This document shows positions 1 through 9,700 of a stretch of 34,500 nt of DNA, piece by piece. The stretch's first letter is position 1; every line of letters starts with the position of its first letter. The position numbers were made by a program, and so were the translations under genes. Origin of the DNA: Deltaproteobacteria bacterium (GTDB lineage Bacteria; Desulfobacterota; Syntrophia; Syntrophales; UBA5619); the NCBI GenBank assembly GCA_021817825.1, contig JAKAFS010000040.1, forward strand, positions 1 to 34,500, written 5' to 3'. The notes under the pieces are model-generated. The model saw nothing but the letters and a program-made list of their open reading frames with translations. It did no database searches and was not told the origin of the DNA.

Positions 1-354
1 TCCCTGACGGCCACCGACGGCTGCGGGACCGGCAGCTTGTACACGGTCCTCCGCGGCGCGGACGACGCCGATGTGGATCCGTCCAACGGCACGCCCCACG
101 CCGGCGCCATCTACGCGCCGCTGGCCCGGCACAAGATCGCCTGCGGCACCGCCGGCGACGCGGCGAACCAGAACGTCTCGGACGGGTGCCCCTCGTTTTC
201 CCCCGACCCGCCGGCCCTGCAAGAACAATTCTGCATCGTCCCGTGGCCGCCTCTTTGGCTGTCCGGCAAGGGTGCGTACCGTCTATTTTATGCTTTTATT
301 AATGGATGTTATCGATTTATTTGCGTTTATAATAAAAATATTCTTGACAATTAA
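1..354 (+). CDS. Possible 3' end of an unrecognised gene (partial)
   Basis: An open frame runs from the first base to a stop at 352-354, so the start would lie upstream of the window; a TTG at 37 is the only in-window start I considered, and it lacks a clear ribosome site. I do not recognise the product. The first ~90 residues are rich in Gly, Ala, Asp and Pro, with scattered Cys, and match GC-rich coding DNA. From about base 280 the DNA turns AT-rich and the peptide becomes hydrophobic/aromatic (Phe, Tyr, Cys, Ile), which does not look like a continuation of the same gene. It may therefore be a gene truncated by an insertion or rearrangement, or not coding at all. No CxxCH haem motif or other domain is visible. 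Confidence 0.3.
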   Translation, partial: SLTATDGCGTGSLYTVLRGADDADVDPSNGTPHAGAIYAPLARHKIACGTAGDAANQNVSDGCPSFSPDPPALQEQFCIVPWPPLWLSGKGAYRLFYAFINGCYRFICVYNKNILDN

Positions 355-611
355 ATTACACTCATGTCATTTATGACGCACGTTTGGGGCAATATTCGTC
401 TATGTGGAGCGACCTTGAACTATCGTAGCAAAGTATCAAAAGCCTTTATCGATTTCGACAGCAAGAAACAATCGTCAAGCAACAAGTGCCAGTATCATAA
501 GTAGATGTTCCGTAAGTTTCGGCAGTGAAGCCGGTAGGCGTTTTTCGAGAAAAACGTCCGACATATACTTTTGAATTGTCCCGGAAATTTTAATCTCTGC
601 GGAGGGTTGAA
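355..611 (+). promoter_or_regulatory. Leader region of the SpvB/RHS gene, with two hairpins
   Basis: This 257-bp gap is AT-richer than its surroundings. Near its end are two adjacent inverted repeats: CGGC-N6-GCCG at about 520-533, and a stronger one at 539-556 (CGTTTTTC, loop GA, GAAAAACG), which a G-T and a G-C pair may extend. A 5-bp inverted repeat, GTCAT-TT-ATGAC, lies at 366-377. The ribosome site GGAGGG at 601-606 sits 5 nt before the ATG at 612. I compared the leader with the cyclic-dinucleotide (GEMM) riboswitch core and did not find it, so the hairpins are unassigned structure. Confidence 0.3.
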
Positions 612-3600
612 ATGAGACCAGGGCCCAGGCTTTCTTCGCTTCTTCTTGCTTGTTTCCTTTCCCTTCCTTTATTGATTTTCCCTTTTGATAAATCCCCGGC
701 GGCCGAGCCGGAAGTGGAAACCTCAGCTTCCGCTTCCAATTCAGGGGCGACCCTCTCCGATCCCGTCAGCACAGGCGCCGCAGTCATCGGCATTCCCATA
801 AAAATCCCTCCGGGACGAAAGGGCATCGCCCCTAATCTATCCCTCACCTATAGCTCAAGCCGGGGCAACGGCTGGGTAGGCGTCGGCTGGGATTTGGGGT
901 TGGGCGCCATCCAGCGTTCCACCAAAAGAGGGACGAATTATAGCGCAAACGACTATGTGGCGGCCATGAATGGGGCTGTCTCCGAGCTGGTTTCCCGCAC
1001 GGATTGGGGAAGCAACTGTTACGGATTGAAAATAGAAAAGGACTTCAGCCGGTATTATTTCAACTCGACCACCGGCGGCTGGGAAGTGACGGCAAAGAAC
1101 GGCACAAAGTACTTCTATGGTTCGGCATCCAACTCCAGGCAAGGAAGCACCGCCGGGACTTTCAAATGGCATTTGGACCGGGTAGAAGACTTGAACGGCA
1201 ATTACATGACCGTGACCTATTTCCAGGATCAGGGCGAGGTCTATCCCGAGCGAATCGACTATACCGGCAAGGCTGGAAGCGCCTCGCCGTCGAATTATGT
1301 CCTTTTCATCCGCGATAACTCCTTGAGAACCGACGTTTCCTGGATGTATCCGGGGAATCTCCATGTCAAGACGGCCCACAGGTTAAAGGAAATCCAAACC
1401 TATGCCAACGGCTCATTGGCGGGTAAGTATGTCTTGGATTATGCTTACAGTGCCAACTCGCAACGTTCCCTCCTCACCCAGGTCACCCAGTTCGGGTCGG
1501 ATGGCAGTTCTTTGCCGGCGACTAAATTCACGTGGCAGAATGAGAGCCATAACTGGTCTTCTACGAATGGAGAGCTATTCGATTTAAGTATTGCTGATGG
1601 ATATGAGAATGCCAACACCTATCCCATGGTGGTTGGTGACTTCAATGGCGACGGCAAGACTGATGTCGGCCGTGTGACCAGCGGCGGTGTCCAAATATAT
1701 CTATCCAACGGTGCGGGTGGCTGGTCGGCGATGCCCTTGCTTCCCCATCTGGGGACCAACGAGGGATATACCAATGCCAATACTCACCCTCTGGTTCTCG
1801 GCGACTTCAACGGCGACGGCAAAACAGATGTCGGCCGCGTATCCGGCAGTGGAGTTCAAATTTATCTGTCCGATGGAGCAGGCGGCTGGTCGGCGATGCC
1901 CTCTCTTCCTCACTTGGGGACCAATGAAGGATTTACCAACGCCTATGTCTATCCTATGGCGATCGGTGACTTCAACGGCGACGGCAAGACCGATGTTGGC
2001 CGCGTATCCAACGGCGGCGTGCAGGTTTATCTATCCAACGGGTCGGGCGGCTGGACGGCGATGCCCTGGCTTCCCCACTTGGGAATCAGTGAGGGATATG
2101 CCAATGCCAATACCTATCCTATGGCTATTGGCGATTTCAATGGCGACGGCAAGACCGATCTCGGCCGCGTATCGGGCTCGAGTGTAGATGTTTATCTGTC
2201 CAACGGCGCAGGCGGCTGGACGGCGATGGCCGGACTTCCTCACCTGGGGATCAATGAGGGGTTTACCGACGCCTATACTTATCCCATGGTTGTCGGCGAC
2301 TTCAACGGCGATGGCAAGGCCGATCTCGGCCGTATCGGCAGCGCCGGCATGGATACCTATCTGTCCGACGGGGCCGGTGTCTGGACGGGGATTCCCGCGC
2401 TCCCCCATCTGGGGACGAACGAGGGATATAGCAATGCCAACGCCTATCCCATGGTTATCGGTGATTTCAATGGCGACGGCAAGACCGATGTTGGCCGCGT
2501 ATCCGGCAGCGGTGTTCAAGTTTATCTCGCTGATGGAGCGGGTAGCTGGACAGCGTCCACCGTCATATCCCGGTGGGGCGCCGCCCAGTTCAGCGACGGC
2601 AACCTCTATCCTATGTTCTTCGGCGACTTCAACGGCGACGGCAAGATGGATGTCGGCCGGATATGCATCGGCGTGGAGGCTACCCACGCCGCTCCTTCCT
2701 TTTCGGATTTCATCACCCAGATTACCAACCCTGCCGGTGGAAAGACCACAATCTCCTATAAATCTTCCTCGGATTACGAAAACACCCTCATGCCCTTTAT
2801 CCTCAAGACCGTATCCGAGATATCGGTCAACGATGACAACGGCAACATAGCTACTACACAGTATGCCTATTCCGGCGGGCTTTTTGATTTTGCGGCAAGA
2901 GAGTTCCGCGGCTTTGCCTATCAAAAGTTCACCGGCCTGAACGGCATAGTCAAAGAGACCTGGTACAAGCAGGATGAACTGTTCCAGGGGCTGCCCTACG
3001 ACGAAGTCGTAAAAGACCAGGCAGGCAACATCTATACGGGAACGCACAACACCCTCGACGTGAAGCTCTACTATAACACAACGGCCATTTTCCCTTACAT
3101 CACCCAGAAAGACGATTATATCTACGACGGGGCGGCAACTCCCAAGAATGTAAAAACAGTCATTGACTACGATGATTACGGCAATCTGACGCGCAAGTAT
3201 TCCTATGGAGACGTGGCTGTTTCGGGAGACGAAAAGGATGAAGTCGTCGAATACACGGCAAACACGACTGCCTGGCTGTTTTTGCCCTCCCGCACCTATT
3301 TAAAGGATTCCTCAGGCAGCATGAAGTCCCAGGCGTGGTTCCGCTATTACAATAACGGAAACCTTTGGCAAAAAGAAGACTGGCTCAACGGCGGGACAAA
3401 TCCCGTCGTGACCTATCAATATGACAGCTACGGGAATCCGACTGCCGTGACCGATCCTCGGTCGAATACGGCGACAACGGCCTATGATAGTTCATCCCAT
3501 ACCTTTCCGACGGCCACGACAAGCCCCGCCCCTTTCAATTTCGTTTCCTATGCGACCTCCGATTATAAATTCGGCAAGCCGCTTACCAGCACGGACATCA

Positions 3601-6377
3601 ACGGCAACACGACGACTTACGACTATGACGGCTTCGGCAGGCCCAAAGTAGTCACAAGCCCTGAAAACAACCCTTCCCCTGCTTATGCCTGGAAAGAAGT
3701 CTACTACGACGGCTTTGGCCGGACGATCAAAAAAAGAACCGGCGGCCCCGATGGGAAAGTGACGGCTCAGAAGACCGTGTACAACACCGCCGGTCAGGTG
3801 GCGGCGACCTCCCTGCCCTATTTCGAAGGGCAGGAGAGCCCGGCTTGGACTTACTATGCCTACGACCCCATGGGCAGGGTCACGGAAGTGACGAACCCCG
3901 ACGGCACGACGCTGTCCAAGAGTTACATGCAGGGCCGAACGACCATCGTGGATGCCAGTGGCCACCGGCGGGTGGAGGAAAGGGACGTTTACGGCAGGCT
4001 CGTGAAGGTGGGGGAATATGCCGCTGCCGGCCTCTATGCGACCACGACCTACCAATACGATGTCCTGGGGAACCTCCTTTTTGTAAAAGACGCTGCCAAC
4101 AACCAGACCACCATGACCTACGACACCCTTTCCCGGAAGCGGACCATGCACGATCCGGACATGGGGAACTGGTCCTACAGCTACGATGCCAACGGCAATC
4201 TCCTCTCCCAGACGGACGCGAAGCTACAGACGATCAGTTTCAGCTATGATGCGCTCAACCGGGTCCAAGCCAAGCAATATCCCTCGGGAACCAATGTGGC
4301 ATACACCTATGACGAAGCTTCATCGACCAACGCCAGAGGCAAGCTCACGACCGTGACCGATGCGTCGGGTTCGGAAAAATCATTCTATGATGCACTGGGA
4401 AATATCCTAAAGACCATAAAGACTGTTGACGGCACATCCTATACTACTGAGACGAGCTATGATGCCCTGGGCAGGCCGGTCGCCGTTAAATACCCCGACC
4501 TGGAAACCGTCTCCTACAGCTACGATTCAGGCGGAAACCTCTCCGGGGTGGCGGGTTATGCGACCTATACGGGATTCAACGCTCTGGGGCAGCCGAGTAC
4601 GGTCACCTATGCCAATGGCGTAGATACTATCATGCAGTACTATCCCTTGACCAATAGGCTCTACTCGATTACCACGAACAGTACCGCCGTCGGCGGCCTC
4701 CAGAACCTGGCCTATACCTATGACTATAGCGGCAACATCGTCCGGATCGATGATTTCATGGACGCCAACCGCTCGCAGAGTTTCCAGTACGACGACCTGA
4801 ACAGGCTTATCCAGGCCCAGAGCACCGCCTATGGGGGAACAGGAATCCTCTCCTATGAGTACAACGCGATCGGCAACATGACCTATAACTCCCAGATGGG
4901 CGTCTACAGCTACAATACCAACGGCGTCAGACCCCATGCCGTCACCCAGGCAGGAGCGAACACCTACGCCTACGATGCCAACGGCAACATGATCAACCGG
5001 GGCGGCATCACGATCACCTATGATTACGACAATAGGCCCGTGAGCGCCGGTTCCGCAAGTTTCGTCTACGACTATTCCGGGCAGCGGGTGAAGAAGATCG
5101 GTTCCACGACGGTAATCTATATTGGCAAGCATTACGAGTGCTCAGGCAGCGTCTGCAAGAAGTATATCTTTGCCGGCAGTCAACGCATCGCTATGAAGCA
5201 GGGCAGCTCGATCCTCTATTACCACTCGGACCATCTGGGAAGCGCCAGCCTTGTGACCGATCAGAGCGGGAACAAGGCCGAGGAGATCTACTACTATCCC
5301 TATGGAGGATCGCGCCAGGATTCGGGAGGCGTCAACGTCAGGTACAAGTACACGGGCCAGGAACTGGACGATGAGACGGGGCTCTATTACTACAACGCCC
5401 GCTATTACGATCCGCTATTGGGCAGGTTCATCAGCGCAGACACCATCGTCCAGGCACCCTTTGATCCCCAGACACTGAACCGGTATAGTTACTGTCGGAA
5501 CAATCCAATAATCTATACGGATCCGAGTGGAAACTCCTTCTGGGAGGACCTATTTAATGTTCTTGACCCAGGAACATACTTGTCAAGAAAGGCTACCGAA
5601 TATTTGATCGATAAAGTGCCAGATTATAATGTCAAAAGTATCCTGCAGGGAATGGATAGTAGCTTTTGGGGTTCTGTGTCACCGCAAATGGCGGCGAAAG
5701 AGGGTGGCTTAACCGGTGCTCTTACATGGATAACTGGTGGAAATCTATCGTATTCATACGAAAGCGGCTTTGGAGTGCACCTTGGTGGAAGTTATTGCGG
5801 CTACTACGGCTGTGTTTTTGGAGGGGTGGATTGGAATTCTCGCGGTTACAATAGCGGATTTTCTGCAATGATTGGCTATGGTTATACTTCCGGAGAGAAC
5901 GGTCAGGGTGCCGGTGTTGGCATATATGCATCATGGAGTTTCAGCCAGGATTCAGGAGATATAGGTGTTTTTGCCGGCTACCTAGGCAAAGGCTGGTCAG
6001 CAGGTATTAATTATAGTCTGATAGCACAACGAGCATCCGGTTGGGCTAATGTCTCCATTGGAGAGCTGGTGCAATATGGAATAAATACGTCGGATAGTGG
6101 TCGAAATATGGTGGTTGGCTATGGTGGTGAATCTGTTTTTGGCAAGGAAAATCCTCAAAGCATGGTCGGTGAAACAAGATGGTATATGAAGGCTTTGAAT
6201 GTCGCCCTTGGCCTTCAGCCGACGTCTATTTTTCATGACGGCTGGGTGGTTGGGAAGGGTCTGGGTGGCGGAAATGTTGAATTCTGGACCTCCACGGTAC
6301 CGTCTGCGTTTGCAGGCAGAGCAATCGGCGGACCGAGAAGATTGCATCCTTATTTGTCCAACAGTATTAATTTTTAA
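612..6377 (+). CDS. Secreted SpvB / FG-GAP / RHS-repeat giant protein (1921 aa)
   Basis: This is a cell-surface or secreted RHS/YD-repeat shell protein of the polymorphic-toxin type. Residues 1-31 form a signal peptide (basic start, Leu-rich core, AxA-like end). An SpvB-type N-terminal domain follows, with the family signature around GVGWDLGLGAI. Residues ~333-690 hold seven 55-residue FG-GAP/VCBS repeats, each with the calcium-loop motif DFNGDGKxD. Residues ~850-1530 hold many YD repeats such as YDALGRPV. The conserved RHS core ends with YHSDHLGS near 1535 and YYNARYYDPLLGRFISAD near 1592-1612, after which DPSGN closes the shell near 1640. The last ~280 residues are a variable, Gly/Tyr-rich tip that I do not recognise, encoded by AT-richer DNA, as expected of swapped toxin tips. 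The start is fixed by GGAGGG. There is no linked immunity-sized gene directly downstream, so toxin activity is only a possibility. Confidence 0.9.
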   Translation: MRPGPRLSSLLLACFLSLPLLIFPFDKSPAAEPEVETSASASNSGATLSDPVSTGAAVIGIPIKIPPGRKGIAPNLSLTYSSSRGNGWVGVGWDLGLGAIQRSTKRGTNYSANDYVAAMNGAVSELVSRTDWGSNCYGLKIEKDFSRYYFNSTTGGWEVTAKNGTKYFYGSASNSRQGSTAGTFKWHLDRVEDLNGNYMTVTYFQDQGEVYPERIDYTGKAGSASPSNYVLFIRDNSLRTDVSWMYPGNLHVKTAHRLKEIQTYANGSLAGKYVLDYAYSANSQRSLLTQVTQFGSDGSSLPATKFTWQNESHNWSSTNGELFDLSIADGYENANTYPMVVGDFNGDGKTDVGRVTSGGVQIYLSNGAGGWSAMPLLPHLGTNEGYTNANTHPLVLGDFNGDGKTDVGRVSGSGVQIYLSDGAGGWSAMPSLPHLGTNEGFTNAYVYPMAIGDFNGDGKTDVGRVSNGGVQVYLSNGSGGWTAMPWLPHLGISEGYANANTYPMAIGDFNGDGKTDLGRVSGSSVDVYLSNGAGGWTAMAGLPHLGINEGFTDAYTYPMVVGDFNGDGKADLGRIGSAGMDTYLSDGAGVWTGIPALPHLGTNEGYSNANAYPMVIGDFNGDGKTDVGRVSGSGVQVYLADGAGSWTASTVISRWGAAQFSDGNLYPMFFGDFNGDGKMDVGRICIGVEATHAAPSFSDFITQITNPAGGKTTISYKSSSDYENTLMPFILKTVSEISVNDDNGNIATTQYAYSGGLFDFAAREFRGFAYQKFTGLNGIVKETWYKQDELFQGLPYDEVVKDQAGNIYTGTHNTLDVKLYYNTTAIFPYITQKDDYIYDGAATPKNVKTVIDYDDYGNLTRKYSYGDVAVSGDEKDEVVEYTANTTAWLFLPSRTYLKDSSGSMKSQAWFRYYNNGNLWQKEDWLNGGTNPVVTYQYDSYGNPTAVTDPRSNTATTAYDSSSHTFPTATTSPAPFNFVSYATSDYKFGKPLTSTDINGNTTTYDYDGFGRPKVVTSPENNPSPAYAWKEVYYDGFGRTIKKRTGGPDGKVTAQKTVYNTAGQVAATSLPYFEGQESPAWTYYAYDPMGRVTEVTNPDGTTLSKSYMQGRTTIVDASGHRRVEERDVYGRLVKVGEYAAAGLYATTTYQYDVLGNLLFVKDAANNQTTMTYDTLSRKRTMHDPDMGNWSYSYDANGNLLSQTDAKLQTISFSYDALNRVQAKQYPSGTNVAYTYDEASSTNARGKLTTVTDASGSEKSFYDALGNILKTIKTVDGTSYTTETSYDALGRPVAVKYPDLETVSYSYDSGGNLSGVAGYATYTGFNALGQPSTVTYANGVDTIMQYYPLTNRLYSITTNSTAVGGLQNLAYTYDYSGNIVRIDDFMDANRSQSFQYDDLNRLIQAQSTAYGGTGILSYEYNAIGNMTYNSQMGVYSYNTNGVRPHAVTQAGANTYAYDANGNMINRGGITITYDYDNRPVSAGSASFVYDYSGQRVKKIGSTTVIYIGKHYECSGSVCKKYIFAGSQRIAMKQGSSILYYHSDHLGSASLVTDQSGNKAEEIYYYPYGGSRQDSGGVNVRYKYTGQELDDETGLYYYNARYYDPLLGRFISADTIVQAPFDPQTLNRYSYCRNNPIIYTDPSGNSFWEDLFNVLDPGTYLSRKATEYLIDKVPDYNVKSILQGMDSSFWGSVSPQMAAKEGGLTGALTWITGGNLSYSYESGFGVHLGGSYCGYYGCVFGGVDWNSRGYNSGFSAMIGYGYTSGENGQGAGVGIYASWSFSQDSGDIGVFAGYLGKGWSAGINYSLIAQRASGWANVSIGELVQYGINTSDSGRNMVVGYGGESVFGKENPQSMVGETRWYMKALNVALGLQPTSIFHDGWVVGKGLGGGNVEFWTSTVPSAFAGRAIGGPRRLHPYLSNSINF
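1608..2670 (+). repeat. Seven 165-bp tandem FG-GAP/VCBS coding repeats
   Basis: Seven consecutive units encode YPM-x-x-GDFNGDGKxD followed by a YLSxGAGxW segment and LPHLGxNEGY. The motif DFNGDG recurs every 165 bp (about 1638, 1803, 1968, 2133, 2298, 2463 and 2628). Unit 7 loses its second half. High nucleotide identity between units makes the array prone to copy-number change by recombination. Confidence 0.9.
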
Positions 6378-6393
6378 GGTAATTGATCCTGTT

Positions 6394-6418
6394 CTGGCAC
6401 CTGTGTTAAAGGTGCCAG
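6394..6418 (+). terminator. Perfect 8-bp hairpin after the RHS gene
   Basis: CTGGCACC at 6394-6401 pairs exactly with GGTGCCAG at 6411-6418 around a 9-nt loop, 17 nt after the RHS stop codon. There is no T run after it, so it is not a classical intrinsic terminator. It touches the ATG of the transposase remnant at 6419, so it could instead be the edge of the old insertion sequence or a block on read-through into the transposase. Confidence 0.35.
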
Positions 6419-6610
6419 ATGGATTTAACTACTTATCATGATTTTATATCCAGCGAGAATAAAGCAAGAAAATATCTGCTGGAAAAATGCTTCAAAAACC
6501 ATCAACGATTTTGTCCTCGCTGTCGACAGCGAAAGTTAAGAAGTAATCGCAGTAATCGGGGACGGGTTCAGATTTATTTTTGGAATAATCAGGTAGTCGT
6601 TCACATTTAA
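6419..6610 (+). pseudogene. Zinc-ribbon transposase N-terminal remnant (IS1595/ISXO2-like)
   Basis: The 63-residue frame begins MDLTTYHDF, followed by an ENKARKYLLEKCFKNHQRF stretch and CPRCRQRKL. This resembles the N-terminal region of IS1595/ISXO2-type transposases, where a short helical start precedes a CPRC zinc knuckle. The second knuckle and the whole DDE/N catalytic domain are missing. The frame runs straight into the dispersed GTAATCGGGGACGGGTTCA motif at 6552-6570 and then AT-rich DNA, so the gene looks cut by a rearrangement at about 6540. The family call rests on resemblance over about 40 residues and is tentative. Confidence 0.4.
6552..6570 (+). repeat. Dispersed GGGGACGGGTTC motif, copy 1
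   Basis: The 19-nt GTAATCGGGGACGGGTTCA is identical at 10542-10560, beside the group II intron. Its core GGGGACGGGTTC recurs inside the inverted ends of the element at the gspE start. The preceding GTAATC is doubled here (6543-6557), as it is before the intron. Confidence 0.7.
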
Positions 6611-6628
6611 TGCGCCAACATGCGGTGT

Positions 6629-6743
6629 TCAGCCCGAGACGGCAAATGGAACAAATCGATATCAAGATCTACCCGGAGGGGAAAAGATGAAAACAAGCTT
6701 CAAGCATGAAGGACTGATCCGATTCATTGCATTCCTGTTTGTC
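6629..6743 (+). repeat. Left copy of a ~115-bp duplicated gene-start segment
   Basis: This segment covers the untranslated leader, the ribosome site and the first ~19 codons of the 1025-aa gene. It matches 12558-12681 closely, with only a few substitutions and small indels. The similarity ends in both copies just after the codons for FLFVF. Confidence 0.85.
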
Positions 6744-9700
6744 TTCATCCCTTTCATCGATGCCTATGGGGCCACCACGACCGTCTACGACTATGACGAT
6801 ACGAACCGGATGGTCCGCGTCAGGACGGGGTCCGAGGGGAATCCCGTCATCACGGCGTCAGCCGGAACCAACGGAACCATATCGTCTTCCGGCTCTTCCA
6901 CTGTGGGCTTCAATGGCGAGAAAACCTATACCATTACGGCGAATCCCGGCTATCAGATCAGCAACGTCATCGTCGACGGCGTATCCAAAGGGGCGATCAG
7001 CACCTATACGTTCAGCAATGTAAATACCAGCCATGCGATCGCGGCGGTGTTCGATGTGGCCTACTATATCATTACGGCAACGGCCACCGGCAGCGGCACG
7101 ATCGCTCCCCTGGGGCTTTCCGGCGTCGTCTACGGCGGCAGTGCGGCGTACACGATAACGGCCGATGCGGGAAACCAGATCAGCGATGTCAAGGTGGACG
7201 GCGTCTCCCAAGGGCCGATCGGCAGTTATACCTTCAGCAACGTCACCGCGCACCGGACCATCGAGGCCTTCTTCACCACCTTTACGCAATCAGGCCCGAT
7301 CAGGAGTGCCGGCGCCACGCCTGTTTATTACCCGACGCTCCAGGATGCCTACAATGCCGCAGCGGATGGAAGCACGATCCAGGTCAAGGCCCAGACCCTG
7401 GAACAGAGTCTCAATATCAACAGAAACGTTTCCGTTTCCGTTGTCGGCGGCTATAACGCTGACTATTCGGCCATAACGGGCAATACCCTCCTGGCGGGGT
7501 CGATTTCGACAGCCGCCGGCGGCGGGCAGGTGACGATCGGCAATTTCATCATCACCGCGCCAATGCTGGCCACGATCTCCATCAACGCGGGGGCCGCCTC
7601 CACCAACAATACCAATGTCACCCTGACACTTTCCTGCACCGGCACACGGGGCTGCGCACAGATGCAGTTCTCGAACGACAACGTGAACTATACGGCTCCG
7701 GAAGCCTACGTCACGACAAAGGCCTGGGAATTGACGGCCGGCGACGGCTCCAAGACCGTCTATGCGCGATTCCAGGACGGGCAGGGCTACTGGTCCGCGC
7801 CTCACAGCGCCCAGATCCTCGTGGACAAGAGCGCCCCGTCTTCGAGCGCTTCTACCACGGGCGGCGCCTATGCGACGGCCCATTCGGTGACGCTCACCTG
7901 CTCGCCCGGTTCCGGTGCGGCCTGCGACAAGATCTACTACACGACGGACGGCACAACGCCCACCACTGCCTCGCAGGTCTACTCAGGGCCTATCTATATG
8001 GAGACGACGACGGTGCTGAAGTTCTTCGCCGTCGATCAGGCCGGCAACCGGGATATCGTGCGGACCCAGACCTATTTCATCGGCCCCCATCAGGATTCAG
8101 GTTCCGTAAGGATTGCCGGCGCCACGCCGATTTATTACGCGACCCTTCTTGACGCCTACTATGCCGCAGCCAACGGAAGCACCATCCAGGTCAAAGGCGA
8201 AACGTTGGAACAGAATTTCTATGCCTACAAGGACATTTCCGTTGCCATCGCAGGAGGATACAATGACGATTTTACAGCCGTAACGGGCAGAACCTCCCTG
8301 TCCGGTACCGTCCAGACCTGGGAAGGCGGCGGGTCGTTGACTTTGGGGAATGTCATCCTCTTATCCGATTCCCCGGAGGTTCCGGCGCCGGCCGCGCCGG
8401 TCACGACCCTGTATCCATCGGAGCCGACGATGTATCATGTGCCCCAGTTTATCACGCTCCATTGCAGCGACGGCTCTGGTCCGGGATGCGGCGATATCTA
8501 CTATACGACCGACGGCACGACGCCCACGACGGCATCGCCCGTCTATTCCGACCCCATCTATATCCGGGCCACAACCACGGTCAAATTTTTCGCCAAAGAC
8601 CTGGCCGGCAATTCTGAGGCGGTAAAGACGCAAACCATCACCATCGCGTCCGCAAGGGTCAGCGGTGCGGAAGGTACGAGTCCCACGTACTATACGTCAC
8701 TCCAGGCGGCCTATGATGCCGCGCCCGATGGCTCCAGGATTCAGGTCAAGGCGATGAACCCGGTGGAGAGCCTGATCGCGAACAGACGTATATCGGTGGC
8801 GGTTGAAGGAGGGTACAGCGATTATTTCGAATTAGAGGATGACAAGACGGTGCTGGAAGGCGCGATCCAAACCGGAACGGTCAGCATCGGTGATGTCGTT
8901 ACCATGAGTCCGCCTGATCCGCTTTTTGCCACTTTTGCAAACGGCATCCGGCGATGGGACGGCACTGCCTGGAGCCAACTTAACACTACAAATCCGGTGA
9001 GCATGGTGGCATCGGGTTCCCTGTTGTATGTATATGGACTATCGGGTGCAGCGGGTATCTGGCGATGGGATGGCACTGCCTGGAGCCAGCTTAACACTAT
9101 AAATCCGACGAGCATGGTGGCATCGGGTTCCCTGTTGTACGTATATGGACTATCAGGTGCACCTGGTATCTGGCGATGGGATGGCACTGCCTGGAGTCGG
9201 CTTAACACTATTGATCCGACGAGTGTGGTTGCATCGGGTTCCACGTTGTATGCGAACCTCACGGGATATGGCCTTTATAGTTGGGATGGCACTGCCTGGA
9301 CCCAGATTACGCCAAACAATGCCGAGAATATCGTCTCCGGCACGCTGTTATATGGGGATTTCGGAACTGACGGCATCTGGAAGTGGGATGGCACGACATG
9401 GAGTCAGTTTGCACCGGAAAATCCGGAAAATATGGTGGTATCCGGCTCGATTCTGTATGCAGATTTCGGTACCGGCGGCCTCTGGAAATGGGATGGCACG
9501 ACATGGAGTCAGCTTGCACCGGAAAATCCGGAAAACATGGTGGTATCCGGCTCGATTCTGTATGGAGATTTTGGTGCCGGCGGGCTCTGGAAATGGGATG
9601 GCACGACGTGGAGTCAGCTTGCACCAGAAAATCCGGAAAGCATGGTTGCCTCAGGGGCGATATTATATGCTGACTTGGGGACAGGCGGGCTCTGGAAGTG

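Noticed and set aside
344-372. TTGACA at 344-349 as a -35 box for the RHS gene
   Set aside because: No good -10 hexamer lies at 16-18 bp; TCATTT and CATTTA match poorly, and the gene starts 240 nt further on.
355-611. Cyclic-dinucleotide riboswitch in the RHS leader
   Set aside because: Hairpins exist, but the conserved core and receptor bases of GEMM-type riboswitches are not seen.
1608-2670. CRISPR-like array
   Set aside because: The repeats are 165 bp, contiguous and coding for FG-GAP units, with no spacers.
2031-3047. Long minus-strand frame under the RHS gene
   Set aside because: It mirrors the repeat codons of the + strand and has no independent family features.
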